Shown here one piece after another: positions 8,449 to 17,384 of a stretch of 33,777 nucleotides of DNA. The stretch is from Rhizobium sp. Q54 (GTDB taxonomy: Bacteria > Pseudomonadota > Alphaproteobacteria > Rhizobiales > Xanthobacteraceae): the NCBI GenBank assembly GCA_945861265.1, contig CAMAUC010000032.1, positions 1 to 33,777 on the forward strand, in the 5' to 3' direction. The notes below the pieces were generated by a model. The model was not told the DNA's origin and did no database searches. It worked only from the letters and a program-made list of their open reading frames with translations. Numbering within the stretch: position 1 is the first letter of the stretch; every line of letters starts with the position of its first letter. Position numbers and translations under genes: made by a program.

Positions 8449-8566
8449 TAATTTTTACTGCGTCCGATAAGCCTTTATTGAGACTCTTTGCCTACAAATT
8501 TACCTGAATTAACGGTCCTCCGGCGGCCGCGCGCCCGTGCACGGCCGGTCAAGTAATGGCGTCCCC

Positions 8567-10120
8567 ATGATCGAGTCAGATACCCGTCCCAATCTCAGCG
8601 CAGCGAACGCCGCGGCGGTCTTCGACCGCTTGCGCGAGGGCGTCAAGCCGCGGCCTGAAACCACGCCGCTCTCCGAGCGCGCACTCGCCATCGCCAACAG
8701 ACCGACGCCGGCGCCGATTTCGCCGATCGTGCTGGCCGGCATTGTGCGCATGGCCGAATTCGTCATGATCGTCATGGTGGGTCTGGCGATCTTCGCCGCC
8801 TATATCCGTCCATTCGATGAACTGTTCCTGCAATATCTCGCGGCCGTTGTTGGCATTGCCTCTTTGTCGACTTTGGCGTTCCAGACCGCCGACATTTATC
8901 AGGTGCACGCCTTCCGTGGCCACGAAAAGCAATACATGCGCCTCGCCTCGGCCTGGTCGGTGGTTTTTCTGATCGCGATCGGCGCCTCGTTCTTCATCAA
9001 GGCCGGCGAGATGTTTTCCCGTGTCTGGCTTGGCTCGTTCTATGTCGGCGGACTGGCGGCGCTGATCTTCGGACGCCGCATGCTGTTCTTTGCCGTCCGC
9101 AAATGGACCCGCGAAAATCGGCTGACCCGACGCACGGTTATTGTCGGCGGCGGCGAGACGGGCGAACGGGTTATTGCCGAACTGCGCAAGCAGAAGGACA
9201 CCGGCATCGAAATCATCGGCTGGTTCGACGACCGCACCGGAGACCGTGGCGGCAACGACTGCGCCGGCGAACAGAAGCTCGGCAATGTCGATGCCCTCGT
9301 CGAATTCGGCCGCCGGACGCGCGTCGATCTGGTGATCTTCTCGCTGCCGATCTCCGCCGAAAACCGCATTCTGCAAATGCTGAAGAAGCTCTGGGTGCTG
9401 CCGCTCGACATCCGTCTGGCCGCGCACACCAACAAGCTGCAATTTCGTCCGCGCTCCTATTCGTATATCGGCAAGGTGCCGGTAATCGACGTGTTCGACC
9501 GCCCAATCGCCGATTGGGACGTGGTGATGAAATGGCTGTTCGATAAAACCATCGGCACCGCGCTGCTGATCGCCGCCCTGCCGCTGCTGGCACTGGTCGC
9601 TATCGCCATCAAGCTCGACAGCCGCGGACCTGTGTTCTTCAAGCAGAAACCCTACGGCTTCAACAACGATCTGGTCGAGGTTTATAAATTCCGGTCGATG
9701 TACACTGACATGGCCGACGCCAGCGCCAGCAAGCTCGTCACCAAGGACGATCCGCGCGTCACCCGCGTCGGCCGCATCATCCGCAAGGCCAGCCTCGACG
9801 AACTGCCGCAGCTTTTTAATGTGGTGTTCAGCGGCAATCTGTCTCTGGTCGGGCCGCGGCCGCATGCGGTCAACGCCAAGGCCGAAGCGCGGCTTTACGC
9901 CGAAGCGGTCGATGGCTATTTCGCCCGCCATCGCGTCAAGCCAGGCATCACCGGCTGGGCGCAGATCAATGGCTGGCGCGGCGAGACCGACACGCAGGAG
10001 AAGATCCAGTTCCGCGTTGAGCACGATCTTTATTACATCGAGAACTGGTCGGTGCTGCTCGATCTTTATATTCTGGCGCGCACGCCGTTCGCGCTCCTCA
10101 AGACCGAGAACGCCTATTGA
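8567..10120 (+). CDS. Undecaprenyl-phosphate glucose phosphotransferase (priming glycosyltransferase)
   Basis: A 517-residue member of the WcaJ/PssZ/ExoY-like initiating transferases. The N-terminal part has about four membrane helices ([19 protein letters not shown] onward), then a nucleotide-binding-like fold with [17 protein letters not shown], a further membrane hairpin, and the bacterial sugar transferase domain from about residue 320 to the end. That domain has the signature [34 protein letters not shown] and [16 protein letters not shown]. The enzyme moves a sugar-1-phosphate (usually glucose) from UDP-sugar to undecaprenyl phosphate and so starts repeat-unit assembly. ATG at 8567 is favoured; a GTG at 8537 would add ten residues. 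The following polymerase gene starts within or just after its stop codon. Confidence 0.9.
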   Translation: MIESDTRPNLSAANAAAVFDRLREGVKPRPETTPLSERALAIANRPTPAPISPIVLAGIVRMAEFVMIVMVGLAIFAAYIRPFDELFLQYLAAVVGIASLSTLAFQTADIYQVHAFRGHEKQYMRLASAWSVVFLIAIGASFFIKAGEMFSRVWLGSFYVGGLAALIFGRRMLFFAVRKWTRENRLTRRTVIVGGGETGERVIAELRKQKDTGIEIIGWFDDRTGDRGGNDCAGEQKLGNVDALVEFGRRTRVDLVIFSLPISAENRILQMLKKLWVLPLDIRLAAHTNKLQFRPRSYSYIGKVPVIDVFDRPIADWDVVMKWLFDKTIGTALLIAALPLLALVAIAIKLDSRGPVFFKQKPYGFNNDLVEVYKFRSMYTDMADASASKLVTKDDPRVTRVGRIIRKASLDELPQLFNVVFSGNLSLVGPRPHAVNAKAEARLYAEAVDGYFARHRVKPGITGWAQINGWRGETDTQEKIQFRVEHDLYYIENWSVLLDLYILARTPFALLKTENAY

Positions 10121-10134
10121 TCACCGCGCACGAT

Positions 10135-11418
10135 ATGGCCAGCCAAATGGTCATACCGGCGGCGGCCCCAGCACCGTCGGCGCCCGCTTATGCCCAATCG
10201 GCGCCGGTTGCGTTCCGCGAGCGACTTCTGCTGGGGGTGCTTTATCTCACCGTCTTGTTGAGCTCGGTGGCGTTTATCGAACCGTCGCCGCATGACGTTC
10301 TGATGGGATTGCTGGCTGTTGTCGGACTTGCGGCCGGGATTCGCTTCCATCGCATTCTTGTATTGCCGTTCCTGCTGCTGCTCGCCTGGAATATCGCAGG
10401 CCTGATGGCGCTGATGCATGTGCCTGAGCAGGAAAAAACCATTCAATTCGCGGCGACTTCGGTCTATCTGGCTATCGCGGCCATGTTGTTTGCCATGCTG
10501 TTCGCTCAAAACACTATGGCGCGGCTCTCGACCATGCGCAGCGCCTATGTGCTTACCGCAGCGATCATCGCGATCGTCGGCGCCGCCGGCTATTTTCACG
10601 CCTTCCCCGGCGCCGAAATGTTCACGCGTAACGATCGCGCGCTGGGCGCGTTCAAGGACCCGAACGTTTATGGTCCATTCCTGATCCTGCCGGCGATGAT
10701 GCTGCTGGAGCATATGATCCGGAAGCGCATCGATTTTGTCAGTCTTGTCTTTCTCGGCCTCATCCTGTTCGGCGAATTGCTGAGCTTTTCGCGCGGCGCC
10801 TGGTTTCACTTCGCGGTGTCGCTTTTGGTCGTCATCGTGATGGCCCTGCTGACGGCGCCGACACCGCAGGCGCGCATGCGCGTCCTCAGCATGACAATTG
10901 CCGGGATTGGCGCGATGGCGGTGATGCTGATTATCCTGTTGTCGATCGATTCGATCGGCAGCATGTTCAAGAACCGCGCCCAGCTCATCCAGTCCTACGA
11001 TGTCGGCCAGGGCGGCCGTTTCCTGCTGCAGGAGAAGGCGCTGGCCTCGGTGCTCGATTTCCCGAACGGCATGGGTCCGTTCGAATTTGCCCGCGTGCAC
11101 GGCCTGCAACAGCATAATGTGTATCTGCAGGCCTTCCTGGTCTATGGCTGGGCGGGCGCCATGTCGTACTTCCTGTTGCTGATCTCAACCGTCCTGATCG
11201 GCTTCCGCACAGCGCTCGTCCGCACGCCGTGGCAGGGCTACGCCATCGCCGCGCTCGGCGCCTTCATTGGCGAAATGGCCGAAGGCTTTATCATCGATAC
11301 CGACCACTGGCGCCACTTTTATCTGATCCTCGGGATCATCTGGGGGCTGGCCGCCGCTACCCGGGCCGCGCAAACGCAAAAGGCGCCGCCTGTGACAGCG
11401 GCGCCCGTGCGACTTTAA
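10135..11418 (+). CDS. O-antigen ligase/Wzy-like polymerase
   Basis: A 427-residue polytopic membrane protein with about ten to twelve hydrophobic helices and a periplasmic loop typical of the Wzy_C/WaaL superfamily: an early short-helix region, FSRGAWFHFAVSLLVVIV and then QGGRFLLQEKAL with GPFEFARVHGLQQHNVYLQAFLVYGW (in two parts), where the HNVYLQ segment matches the conserved family histidine. Such proteins join lipid-linked repeats into polymer or attach polymer to lipid. The start could be ATG at 10135 or TTG at 10117, the latter overlapping the TGA stop of the preceding gene and allowing translational coupling. Its 3' end contains a strong GC-rich hairpin shared with the convergent methyltransferase gene. 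Confidence 0.85.
   Translation: MASQMVIPAAAPAPSAPAYAQSAPVAFRERLLLGVLYLTVLLSSVAFIEPSPHDVLMGLLAVVGLAAGIRFHRILVLPFLLLLAWNIAGLMALMHVPEQEKTIQFAATSVYLAIAAMLFAMLFAQNTMARLSTMRSAYVLTAAIIAIVGAAGYFHAFPGAEMFTRNDRALGAFKDPNVYGPFLILPAMMLLEHMIRKRIDFVSLVFLGLILFGELLSFSRGAWFHFAVSLLVVIVMALLTAPTPQARMRVLSMTIAGIGAMAVMLIILLSIDSIGSMFKNRAQLIQSYDVGQGGRFLLQEKALASVLDFPNGMGPFEFARVHGLQQHNVYLQAFLVYGWAGAMSYFLLLISTVLIGFRTALVRTPWQGYAIAALGAFIGEMAEGFIIDTDHWRHFYLILGIIWGLAAATRAAQTQKAPPVTAAPVRL
11382..11405. terminator. Possible bidirectional terminator between convergent genes
   Basis: An eight-base perfect stem GGCGCCGC/GCGGCGCC (11382-11389 with 11398-11405) with an eight-base loop, preceded by AAAA and followed after seven bases by TTTAAA. 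It lies inside the last codons of the Wzy-like gene, facing the end of the methyltransferase gene at 11427. The T tract is short, so efficiency is uncertain. Confidence 0.4.
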
Positions 11419-11426
11419 ACCGTTCT

Positions 11427-12341
11427 CTATTTCTTGCAGAGCAGGATCGGCTGATGCTGGGCGCCGCCCGGCATGTGCACGATCTCGCAATCCTTGAAAC
11501 CGACCGCGCGGCAAACCTTGAACAGATAATCCGTGCGATAGGCCACCGCCGCTTCCGGCTGCTCCTTCGATTCAACACGCGCATTGCCGATTGTGTGCTG
11601 AAACGTATGCCGCGTGCCGTAGGTCGCCGGCGGATAATCGAGATTGAAATGCGAATGCATGATCGCGCCGCCGGACTTCAACAGGCGATAGCTTTCCTTG
11701 ATGTAGTTTTCGAGTTCCGCTTCCAGCACATGGGTCAGCAGCGAGTTCGACACGACCAGATCGACGGTGCCATCGGCTTCCGGAACGGTGTAATGCGACG
11801 CCGCCTCGCCGGCCTGGTTATAGGAGACGCTGGCATGGCTCGAATGGTGAAAGCGGAAACGCTCGGCGTCGAAATTCTGCTCGCACCAGGCAATCGCCTC
11901 GGCATCGATGTCAACGCCGATATAACGGCCGGTGAAGGTGCGGCCGCGGAAATTATAGTCGCGCAGCCAGTGCGCCCAGCGGCCGCAGCCCGAGCCGATA
12001 TCGACGACGGTCGATTTGGCGTCAGCCAGTCGCTCGGTGAAGACGAACATCCAGAAGTCGCGCGCATGCGTCAGGTAGTGAACCTGATTGTTCAGGATGC
12101 GATTGCCGACGCCGATACGAATGCGCAAATGGTTCGGCGGCAGGCCGCGGAATTCGGGAAACACCAGACGCGGCAACACATCGAAGGCGTTGACCGTCGC
12201 CTTGAACAGCGGATTGAAGGTCAATTTCGACGTCGACGGAAAAATCTTGCGGATGGCGCGGTCGAAGCTCATGCGCTTGACCGGCGCGGGCGCAACGGCG
12301 TGCTCGGGAGTCGTCGAAGAGTAAGCCATGATGTTCATCAC
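11427..12341 (-). CDS. Class I SAM-dependent methyltransferase
   Basis: A 304-residue protein with a Rossmann-type methyltransferase core. Motif I is VVDIGSGCGRWAHWL (about residues 112-126), followed by an acidic strand end GVDIDAEAIAW, the motif IV region GTVDLVVSNSLLTHVL, and a post-motif strand with LLKSGGAIMHSHF. The family uses S-adenosylmethionine to methylate small molecules, sugars or proteins; the acceptor cannot be told. The 100-residue N-terminal extension (KIFPSTSKLTFNPLFK and on) is unlike minimal methyltransferases and could bind the acceptor. It lies between the polymerase and GT2 genes, so methylation of a sugar or of the chain end of the polysaccharide is a reasonable inference. 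Confidence 0.8.
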   Translation of the reverse strand: MMNIMAYSSTTPEHAVAPAPVKRMSFDRAIRKIFPSTSKLTFNPLFKATVNAFDVLPRLVFPEFRGLPPNHLRIRIGVGNRILNNQVHYLTHARDFWMFVFTERLADAKSTVVDIGSGCGRWAHWLRDYNFRGRTFTGRYIGVDIDAEAIAWCEQNFDAERFRFHHSSHASVSYNQAGEAASHYTVPEADGTVDLVVSNSLLTHVLEAELENYIKESYRLLKSGGAIMHSHFNLDYPPATYGTRHTFQHTIGNARVESKEQPEAAVAYRTDYLFKVCRAVGFKDCEIVHMPGGAQHQPILLCKK

Positions 12342-12391
12342 CGATCAGTTGCAATTAAGCTGCGGCAAAAACGGCTGAATGCACGTCTTTC

Positions 12392-13363
12392 CTAGTGTTT
12401 TCCGTTTAAGATTGCGTTACGCGGCGGCGCTCCGCCGCCGGCCGGATAGGCCGGCCGGTGACCGTGGAGCAGATGGCGCTGGCGGCGCAGCGCAATCAGG
12501 GCCGAGAAGAACCCGTCCGGCAAAAGCACAGCCATCAGATAGGCGATGGTCGCCTTCAAGGCCGAGACATGGCCGGCATCGTCCCGGCCCGAACCGTCAC
12601 GGCTTTCCCGCCACAACCGCAGTATGGCGAGCGGCCGATAGGCCGCGGCGTGTTTCCGCCGAATACGGCGCCAAATCGCGGCGTGCTTGCCCGACGATTG
12701 GTTGAACAGCATGCCTTCGCTGGAGACATGATAGATCTTGTACGGCTTCGGGATCGTGATGCCGCGATAGCGCCGCAGCATCAGACGCAAATAGAATTCC
12801 CAGTCCTCATAGCCGTCGCGCATCGCCTCGTCGTAGCCGCCGGCCGCCTGCCAGGCCGCCTTGCGCAGCAACACGCCGGACGGGATCGGATTGGAGAACA
12901 GCAGATCGAAGCGGTTAAAGTGGCGTTCAAGTGGTCCATTCGCCGCGCCAGCCAGCCGCATGTGGCACAGGACCAGCGCGACATCCGGCGGTGCCGCACG
13001 CATGATCGCCACGGCTTCGGCAAGGAACGGAGGCTCGAACATGTCGTCGCAATCGAGCGTCAGCACCAGATCGGCGGCGGCTGAGGCGATGCCGGCATTG
13101 CGCGCCGCCGACAGGCCTTTGTTGCCCTGGCGAATGACGCGAACCGACGGATCGAGATTGTCCAGCGCCTGCCGCGTGGCGGCATCTGTCGAGCCATCGT
13201 CGACGATGATAATCTCAAAATCGCGGAAGGTCTGGCGCGCCAGCGAACCGAGAAGCTGCGGTATGAACCGTCCGCCATTATAGCATGGCACAATGACGCT
13301 GACCGACGGCGTCACCCCCGGCAACATCTTTCCTCGCACGGTGCCGATTGAAGTCGTTAGCAT
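12392..13363 (-). CDS. Glycosyltransferase family 2 protein
   Basis: A 323-residue GT-A-fold glycosyltransferase. Visible motifs are VSVIVPCYNGGRFI (about residues 21-34), the strand IIIVDDGSTD (51-60), GLSAARNAGIASA, the metal/nucleotide-sugar site LDCDD (103-107), and the ED motif in DGYEDWEFYLRLML. It would add a sugar from a nucleotide donor to the lipid-linked repeat unit. The last 20 or so codons encode a Pro/Gly/Arg-rich tail that coincides with two stem-loops at DNA level (12423-12454), suggesting a repeat has been recruited into the coding end. The start is ATG at 13363 or the internal ATG at 13327. It is divergent from the flippase gene, with 169 bases between them. Confidence 0.87.
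   Translation of the reverse strand: MLTTSIGTVRGKMLPGVTPSVSVIVPCYNGGRFIPQLLGSLARQTFRDFEIIIVDDGSTDAATRQALDNLDPSVRVIRQGNKGLSAARNAGIASAAADLVLTLDCDDMFEPPFLAEAVAIMRAAPPDVALVLCHMRLAGAANGPLERHFNRFDLLFSNPIPSGVLLRKAAWQAAGGYDEAMRDGYEDWEFYLRLMLRRYRGITIPKPYKIYHVSSEGMLFNQSSGKHAAIWRRIRRKHAAAYRPLAILRLWRESRDGSGRDDAGHVSALKATIAYLMAVLLPDGFFSALIALRRQRHLLHGHRPAYPAGGGAPPRNAILNGKH
12423..12454. repeat. Adjacent GC hairpins in the end of the GT2 gene
   Basis: Stem GGCGGCG/CGCCGCC (12423-12429 with 12433-12439) abuts and partly competes with CCGGCC/GGCCGG (12438-12443 with 12449-12454). They lie 30 to 65 bases before the stop codon of the minus-strand glycosyltransferase gene. This may be a palindromic repeat that has become part of the coding region, or an early transcript-end structure. 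Confidence 0.45.
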
Positions 13364-13532
13364 CGCCGCCGTCCTGCCCTGCCCATTAATGGGCGCCCCT
13401 TGGCGGCACTATGCGGCACGCCCGCCCAAAATTGTCTTAAGCGGACAGCATCACTTCGTAGCGATCCGGGTTAGGGTTTTTTCACCATAATCTTTAAGCG
13501 AAAAGTGCCCGGCCGCCGCCTAAGGTCGCCGG

Positions 13533-14882
13533 ATGAATTCGCAAGCAACCGCTCTTGCTCCGAAGTCCGTCTTCCAACAGCCACTGCGCGCGCTCGCCGG
13601 GCTGCTGTCGCTGCGCTATGTCGTGCTGCGCGCCTCGACCGCCGCCGCTGCCATTGCCGGCGGCCTGGTGCAAACATTTGTCTTCGCGCGCGTGCTCAAT
13701 CCGCAGGATTTCTCGATCTTCATCCTGATCGGCACCTTTGGCCTCTCGCTCTGGCTGTTCGATCTTGGCGCCGCCAAGATCCTCTATGTCCGCCAGCGCG
13801 AACGCCATCTCGCCGGCAGTTCGGACCGCATGGTGCCGGCTCAATCGAGCGCGGTCACCCTCGCCTATGCGCTGATCGTCCTGACCGGCACACTGCTCTG
13901 CCTCGGCGTCATGGCGGCAAGACCGTCCGTCGACATTGGACGCGCTGTCGAATGCGCGCTGTTTTTCAGTTTCTCCGCGCTCAATCTGGTCTGGTTTCCG
14001 CTGCGCAATATCAGCAACGCTGTCGACGAGTTCATTTCGTTCGAGACTTTGGAGGCGGTGCGCCGCGTCGGCCATATCGCGCTCATACTGGCGATGCTCG
14101 TCGGGCTACCGATCTTGATATCCCTGCTGCTCGCCAACCTGTTGTGGTTCGTTCTGCTCGCCGCCTGCGTCGCGCGTCTGGCCCGCAAGGGCGCGCTGGC
14201 ATTGCGGATTGCCGGCACGTTCGCCGCCTTGACCGCCTTCTGGCGCGGCAACCGCGCCGAGATTCTACGCAGCGGCAATTACGCCATGGCCGAACTTACG
14301 GTCTACAACTTCCCCTATCTGGTGGTGCCGATGATGTTCGGGTTAGGCGCGCCGACCATCATCCTCGACACCGTGTTCAAAATCTTCCGCGGCGCGACCT
14401 TGATCTACGCCGCCGGTCTCGACCCGCTGGTGCCACGCCAGACCCGCGCGTTTGCCGAACGCGATGCCGCGACGCTGAAAAAGGCGACCTTGATGGCGAC
14501 CGTCCTCTGCACGGTTCCGACCGTGGCGCTATGCGCATTGTTGTGGTTTGCCGGTGACCGCGTCTTCGCCTTGCTGCTTGGACCTGCCGCCATTGTGCCG
14601 GCCTCGGTCACGCCCATCCTGATCGTTCTGCTGAGCGCCAATATGATCCAGAACGTCGCCAGTTGCCTGTTGCAGCACACCGGCTTTTTCCGCGAGATCG
14701 CCCGCGTCGCAACCTTCATGGTGGTGGCGATGGCGGCGATGACCGCCGTAGTTTATTTCGCTCACGCCGACATTGTCGGCTTTATCGGCGCCTATGCCAC
14801 CGTCTATGTCGCCGGCGCGGTGCTTTACACTGCCTATGTGGTGCGAAAACCGTTTCGAATCGCCGCCCAGGGACAGCCCTGA
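13533..14882 (+). CDS. Wzx-like polysaccharide flippase (MATE/MOP superfamily)
   Basis: A 449-residue integral membrane protein with about twelve helices. The opening, ASTAAAAIAGGLVQTFVFAR followed by VLNPQDFSIFILI, is typical of the polysaccharide-transport branch of the MOP superfamily, in which the first helix pair is followed by a short conserved loop. The protein has the usual two halves separated by a basic cytoplasmic loop. It would flip undecaprenyl-linked repeat units from the cytoplasmic to the periplasmic leaflet, supplying the Wzy-like enzyme. It stands alone on the plus strand, divergent from the GT2 gene, and is followed by tRNA-Pro on the other strand. Assignment to flippase rather than another MOP transporter rests on the neighbours. 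Confidence 0.75.
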   Translation: MNSQATALAPKSVFQQPLRALAGLLSLRYVVLRASTAAAAIAGGLVQTFVFARVLNPQDFSIFILIGTFGLSLWLFDLGAAKILYVRQRERHLAGSSDRMVPAQSSAVTLAYALIVLTGTLLCLGVMAARPSVDIGRAVECALFFSFSALNLVWFPLRNISNAVDEFISFETLEAVRRVGHIALILAMLVGLPILISLLLANLLWFVLLAACVARLARKGALALRIAGTFAALTAFWRGNRAEILRSGNYAMAELTVYNFPYLVVPMMFGLGAPTIILDTVFKIFRGATLIYAAGLDPLVPRQTRAFAERDAATLKKATLMATVLCTVPTVALCALLWFAGDRVFALLLGPAAIVPASVTPILIVLLSANMIQNVASCLLQHTGFFREIARVATFMVVAMAAMTAVVYFAHADIVGFIGAYATVYVAGAVLYTAYVVRKPFRIAAQGQP

Positions 14883-14913
14883 CCGGCCTTCTAGTTGATA
14901 TTAAAGGATAAAT

Positions 14914-14991
14914 TGGTCGGGGCGGCGAGATTTGAACTCACGACCCCTTGTCTCCCAGACAAGTGCGCTAACCGGGCTGCGCTACGCCCCG
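14914..14991 (-). tRNA. tRNA-Pro (anticodon GGG)
   Basis: The reverse strand folds as a complete cloverleaf: acceptor stem CGGGGCG/CGCCCCG, D arm GCGC...GCGC, anticodon arm CTTGT-CTGGGAG-ACAAG with anticodon GGG in the loop, and T arm GTGAG-TTCAAAT-CTCGC. The discriminator is A and a CCA end is encoded (14914-14916 on the plus strand reads TGG). It reads the proline codon CCC. No integrase or duplicated 3' end is seen near it. Confidence 0.97.
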
Positions 14992-15039
14992 ACCGTTTCG
15001 GGGTTATAGGGGCGTGATAGCGGCCACGCAACCTCGCCA

Positions 15040-16572
15040 TCAATCCGGCGTCCGCAGCGACACGCCCAGCGTCGCGCGACGACGCAACCACGCGGTCGCC
15101 CGGTATTTCGGGTCGTGCGTCGCCGTCTGCATGCCATCGAGCACTGCCAGCACCCGCGCCGGCCCGAGCAGGTCACCCAGCGCCAGCGGACCTTTCGGGT
15201 AATTCAGGCCAAGCTCGACCGCTGTATCGATGTCGGCCGGCTTGGCTACCCGCAGCTCGGCGATACGGCTGCCGACATTCACGATCATGGCGAGAAGCCG
15301 CTGCACGACAAATCCATTGCTGTCATTGATCGCGGTGACCGGCGCGCCTGTCGCCGCCAGCGCCGCAACAGCCGCGCCGAGCGCATCCGGCGCAGTCCGC
15401 GGATTTTTCATCGCGGTATAGTGGGCCGAAGATTTGTTTAAGCTGCGGCCGAACATGTCGACGGCGACGGTGCGCGCCGGATCGAGTTTCAGCCGCAGCG
15501 CGGCGGCGGTGCAGTCTTCGCCGAGCGGCGTAACGATATTGACGGCATGCGCGCTAGGCGATCCGCCGACCGCCGCTTGAATACCGGCGGCATTCAATAA
15601 CGCGGCGAGATCGTTGCCGCCGTCCTCATCGGCAATCCACACCGAGGCCGGCTTCGCTTGCGGCGCGACGAGAATCGTCGGCGCGCTCGCCTTCGGTGTA
15701 TCCGTATAATCGTAAAAGCCGCGGCCGGTCTTGCGGCCGAGCAGTCCGCCTGCGACCCGTACCGCCAGCTGCGCCGAGGGCTGATACATCGGCTCGACAT
15801 AATAACGCGCGTAAATGCTTTCCATCACCGCGTGGGTAATGTCCGCGCCAATCAGATCGAACAGCTCAAACGGCCCCATGCGGAAGCCGACCGCCTCTTT
15901 CATCAGGATATCGACTTCGCGCGGCGAAGCGATGCCTTGCCCGACAATGCGCAGCGCCTCCGGCCCGTAGGCGCGGCCGGCGTGGTTGACGACAAAGCCC
16001 GGCGTGTCGGTGGCGACGATCGGCCGCTTGCCGATGCGGAGCGAGAACGCCAGCAGCGCATCGACCAACGTTGGATCGCTGCGCAGGCCGCCAATGACTT
16101 CGACCAGTTTCATCACCGGCGGCGGATTGAAAAAATGCAGGCCGCCGACTTGGCTAGGCCGCTCGCAGCCGGCGGCGATTTCGGTGACTGACAAAGACGA
16201 TGTGTTGGTTGCGATCACGGCGTCGGCGGCGAGGTGCTTTTCCAGCGCGCGGAAAAGATCGCGCTTGACGCCCAAATCCTCGACGATGGCTTCGATCACC
16301 AGTCCGGCCGACGCCGCGTCGGCGAGCGACGTCATGGGCCTCAGCCTTTGCGTGACGCCCGCTTTGTCCTCAGCCGACAGGCGGCCCTTGGCAACCTGCC
16401 CGTCGAGGCCCTTGCCGACGGCGGTCAAAGCCTCGGCCACCGCGCCGTCGCGCGCATCGTACAGCAGCGTTTGCAGGCCCGCCTGTGCGCAAACCTGCGC
16501 AATACCGCGCCCCATTGCGCCGGCGCCGATGACCGCGACGATCAGGTCCGGCCTATCGAGATTAATGGTCAA
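15040..16572 (-). CDS. paaH: 3-hydroxyacyl-CoA dehydrogenase, PaaH/PaaC type
   Basis: A 510-residue NAD-dependent dehydrogenase that oxidises 3-hydroxyacyl-CoA, in the long two-C-domain form seen in phenylacetate degradation (3-hydroxyadipyl-CoA dehydrogenase). The dinucleotide loop VIGAGAMGRGIAQ is near residues 14-26, TNTSSLSV and the catalytic LHFFNPPPVMKLVEV region follow, then a first C-terminal domain with TPGFVVN and GPFELFDLIGAD, and a second one with NDSNGFVVQRLLA and GLNYPKGPLALGDLLG. The start is TTG at 16572: only one base separates it from the TAA stop of the upstream hydratase gene, so translation is likely coupled. A longer frame to 16647 would overlap the hydratase and is unlikely. 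General fatty-acid 3-hydroxybutyryl-CoA activity is an alternative. Confidence 0.85.
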   Translation of the reverse strand: MTINLDRPDLIVAVIGAGAMGRGIAQVCAQAGLQTLLYDARDGAVAEALTAVGKGLDGQVAKGRLSAEDKAGVTQRLRPMTSLADAASAGLVIEAIVEDLGVKRDLFRALEKHLAADAVIATNTSSLSVTEIAAGCERPSQVGGLHFFNPPPVMKLVEVIGGLRSDPTLVDALLAFSLRIGKRPIVATDTPGFVVNHAGRAYGPEALRIVGQGIASPREVDILMKEAVGFRMGPFELFDLIGADITHAVMESIYARYYVEPMYQPSAQLAVRVAGGLLGRKTGRGFYDYTDTPKASAPTILVAPQAKPASVWIADEDGGNDLAALLNAAGIQAAVGGSPSAHAVNIVTPLGEDCTAAALRLKLDPARTVAVDMFGRSLNKSSAHYTAMKNPRTAPDALGAAVAALAATGAPVTAINDSNGFVVQRLLAMIVNVGSRIAELRVAKPADIDTAVELGLNYPKGPLALGDLLGPARVLAVLDGMQTATHDPKYRATAWLRRRATLGVSLRTPD

Positions 16573-16573
16573 T

Positions 16574-17353
16574 TTATTTGCCCTGGTAAGTTGGTTTGCG
16601 CTTCTCAAGAAAGGCCGACATGCCCTCCTTCTGGTCGCTGGTCGCAAACTGCAATTGAAAAGCCTTGCGTTCCAGCATCAGCGCGGTCTCGAGCGGCGCA
16701 TTGACGCCGGCATTGACGATTTCCTTGATCTGGGCAACCGAGATCGGCGGCATCGCCGCGATCTCGCGCGCCAGTTCGAGCGCGCGCGTCAGCGCCTGTC
16801 CGGCCGGCACGGCTTCGCTGGCCACACCCATGGCGACGGCCTCAGCCGCGCCGAACATGCGGCCGGTCAGCAGCAGCAGCATCGCCCGCTTGAGGCCGAC
16901 GAGCCGCGCAAGCTTTTGTGTACCGCCGCCGCCGGCCAGAATGCCGAGCTTGACCTCCGGCAGGCCCATCTTGGCGCCCTCGCCGGCAACGATGATGTCG
17001 GCGCATAACGCCAGTTCCAATCCGCCGCCGAGCGCGAAGCCTTCGACGGCGGCGATGACCGGCTTCGGGCAATCCATGATCGCGCGCCAATACTGCTGCA
17101 CGTTGCGCGCCATCACCTCCACCGGCCCGGCGCCGGCCATCTCGTTGATATCGGCGCCGGCCGCGAACACGGTGTCAGAGCCGGTGATGATCAGGCAACG
17201 CGTCGTGGCGTCGGCGCCGTAGCGCGCGATCGCGTCGGCAAGACGCACCCGCACATCAAGATTGAGCGCGTTGCGCACCTGCGGCCGGTTGAGCCGCAGC
17301 ACGACAATGTCGTCCGATGGATGTTCGACGAGCAGAACGTCGGCGCCGGTCAT
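16574..17353 (-). CDS. Enoyl-CoA hydratase, PaaF-like
   Basis: A 259-residue crotonase-fold enzyme that hydrates trans-2-enoyl-CoA. The oxyanion-hole strand ITGSDTVFAAGADINEMA is intact, and both catalytic glutamates are present in GGGLELALCADI (Glu113) and GLPEVKLGI (Glu133). The C-terminal SDQKEGMSAFLEKRKPTYQGK-type ending is close to 2,3-dehydroadipyl-CoA hydratase PaaF. It forms a two-gene unit with the downstream dehydrogenase, which would take its product. The rest of a phenylacetate pathway (epoxidase paaABCDE, ligase paaK, ring-opening paaZ) is not in the window, so the substrate could equally be a general short or medium acyl chain. Confidence 0.88.
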   Translation of the reverse strand: MTGADVLLVEHPSDDIVVLRLNRPQVRNALNLDVRVRLADAIARYGADATTRCLIITGSDTVFAAGADINEMAGAGPVEVMARNVQQYWRAIMDCPKPVIAAVEGFALGGGLELALCADIIVAGEGAKMGLPEVKLGILAGGGGTQKLARLVGLKRAMLLLLTGRMFGAAEAVAMGVASEAVPAGQALTRALELAREIAAMPPISVAQIKEIVNAGVNAPLETALMLERKAFQLQFATSDQKEGMSAFLEKRKPTYQGK

Positions 17354-17384
17354 GACTCACTATCCCGAATTTGCCGCTGGAAGA

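Noticed and set aside
14914-14991. tRNA-Pro as an integration site
   Set aside because: No integrase gene, direct repeat of the tRNA 3' end or composition change is visible beside it.
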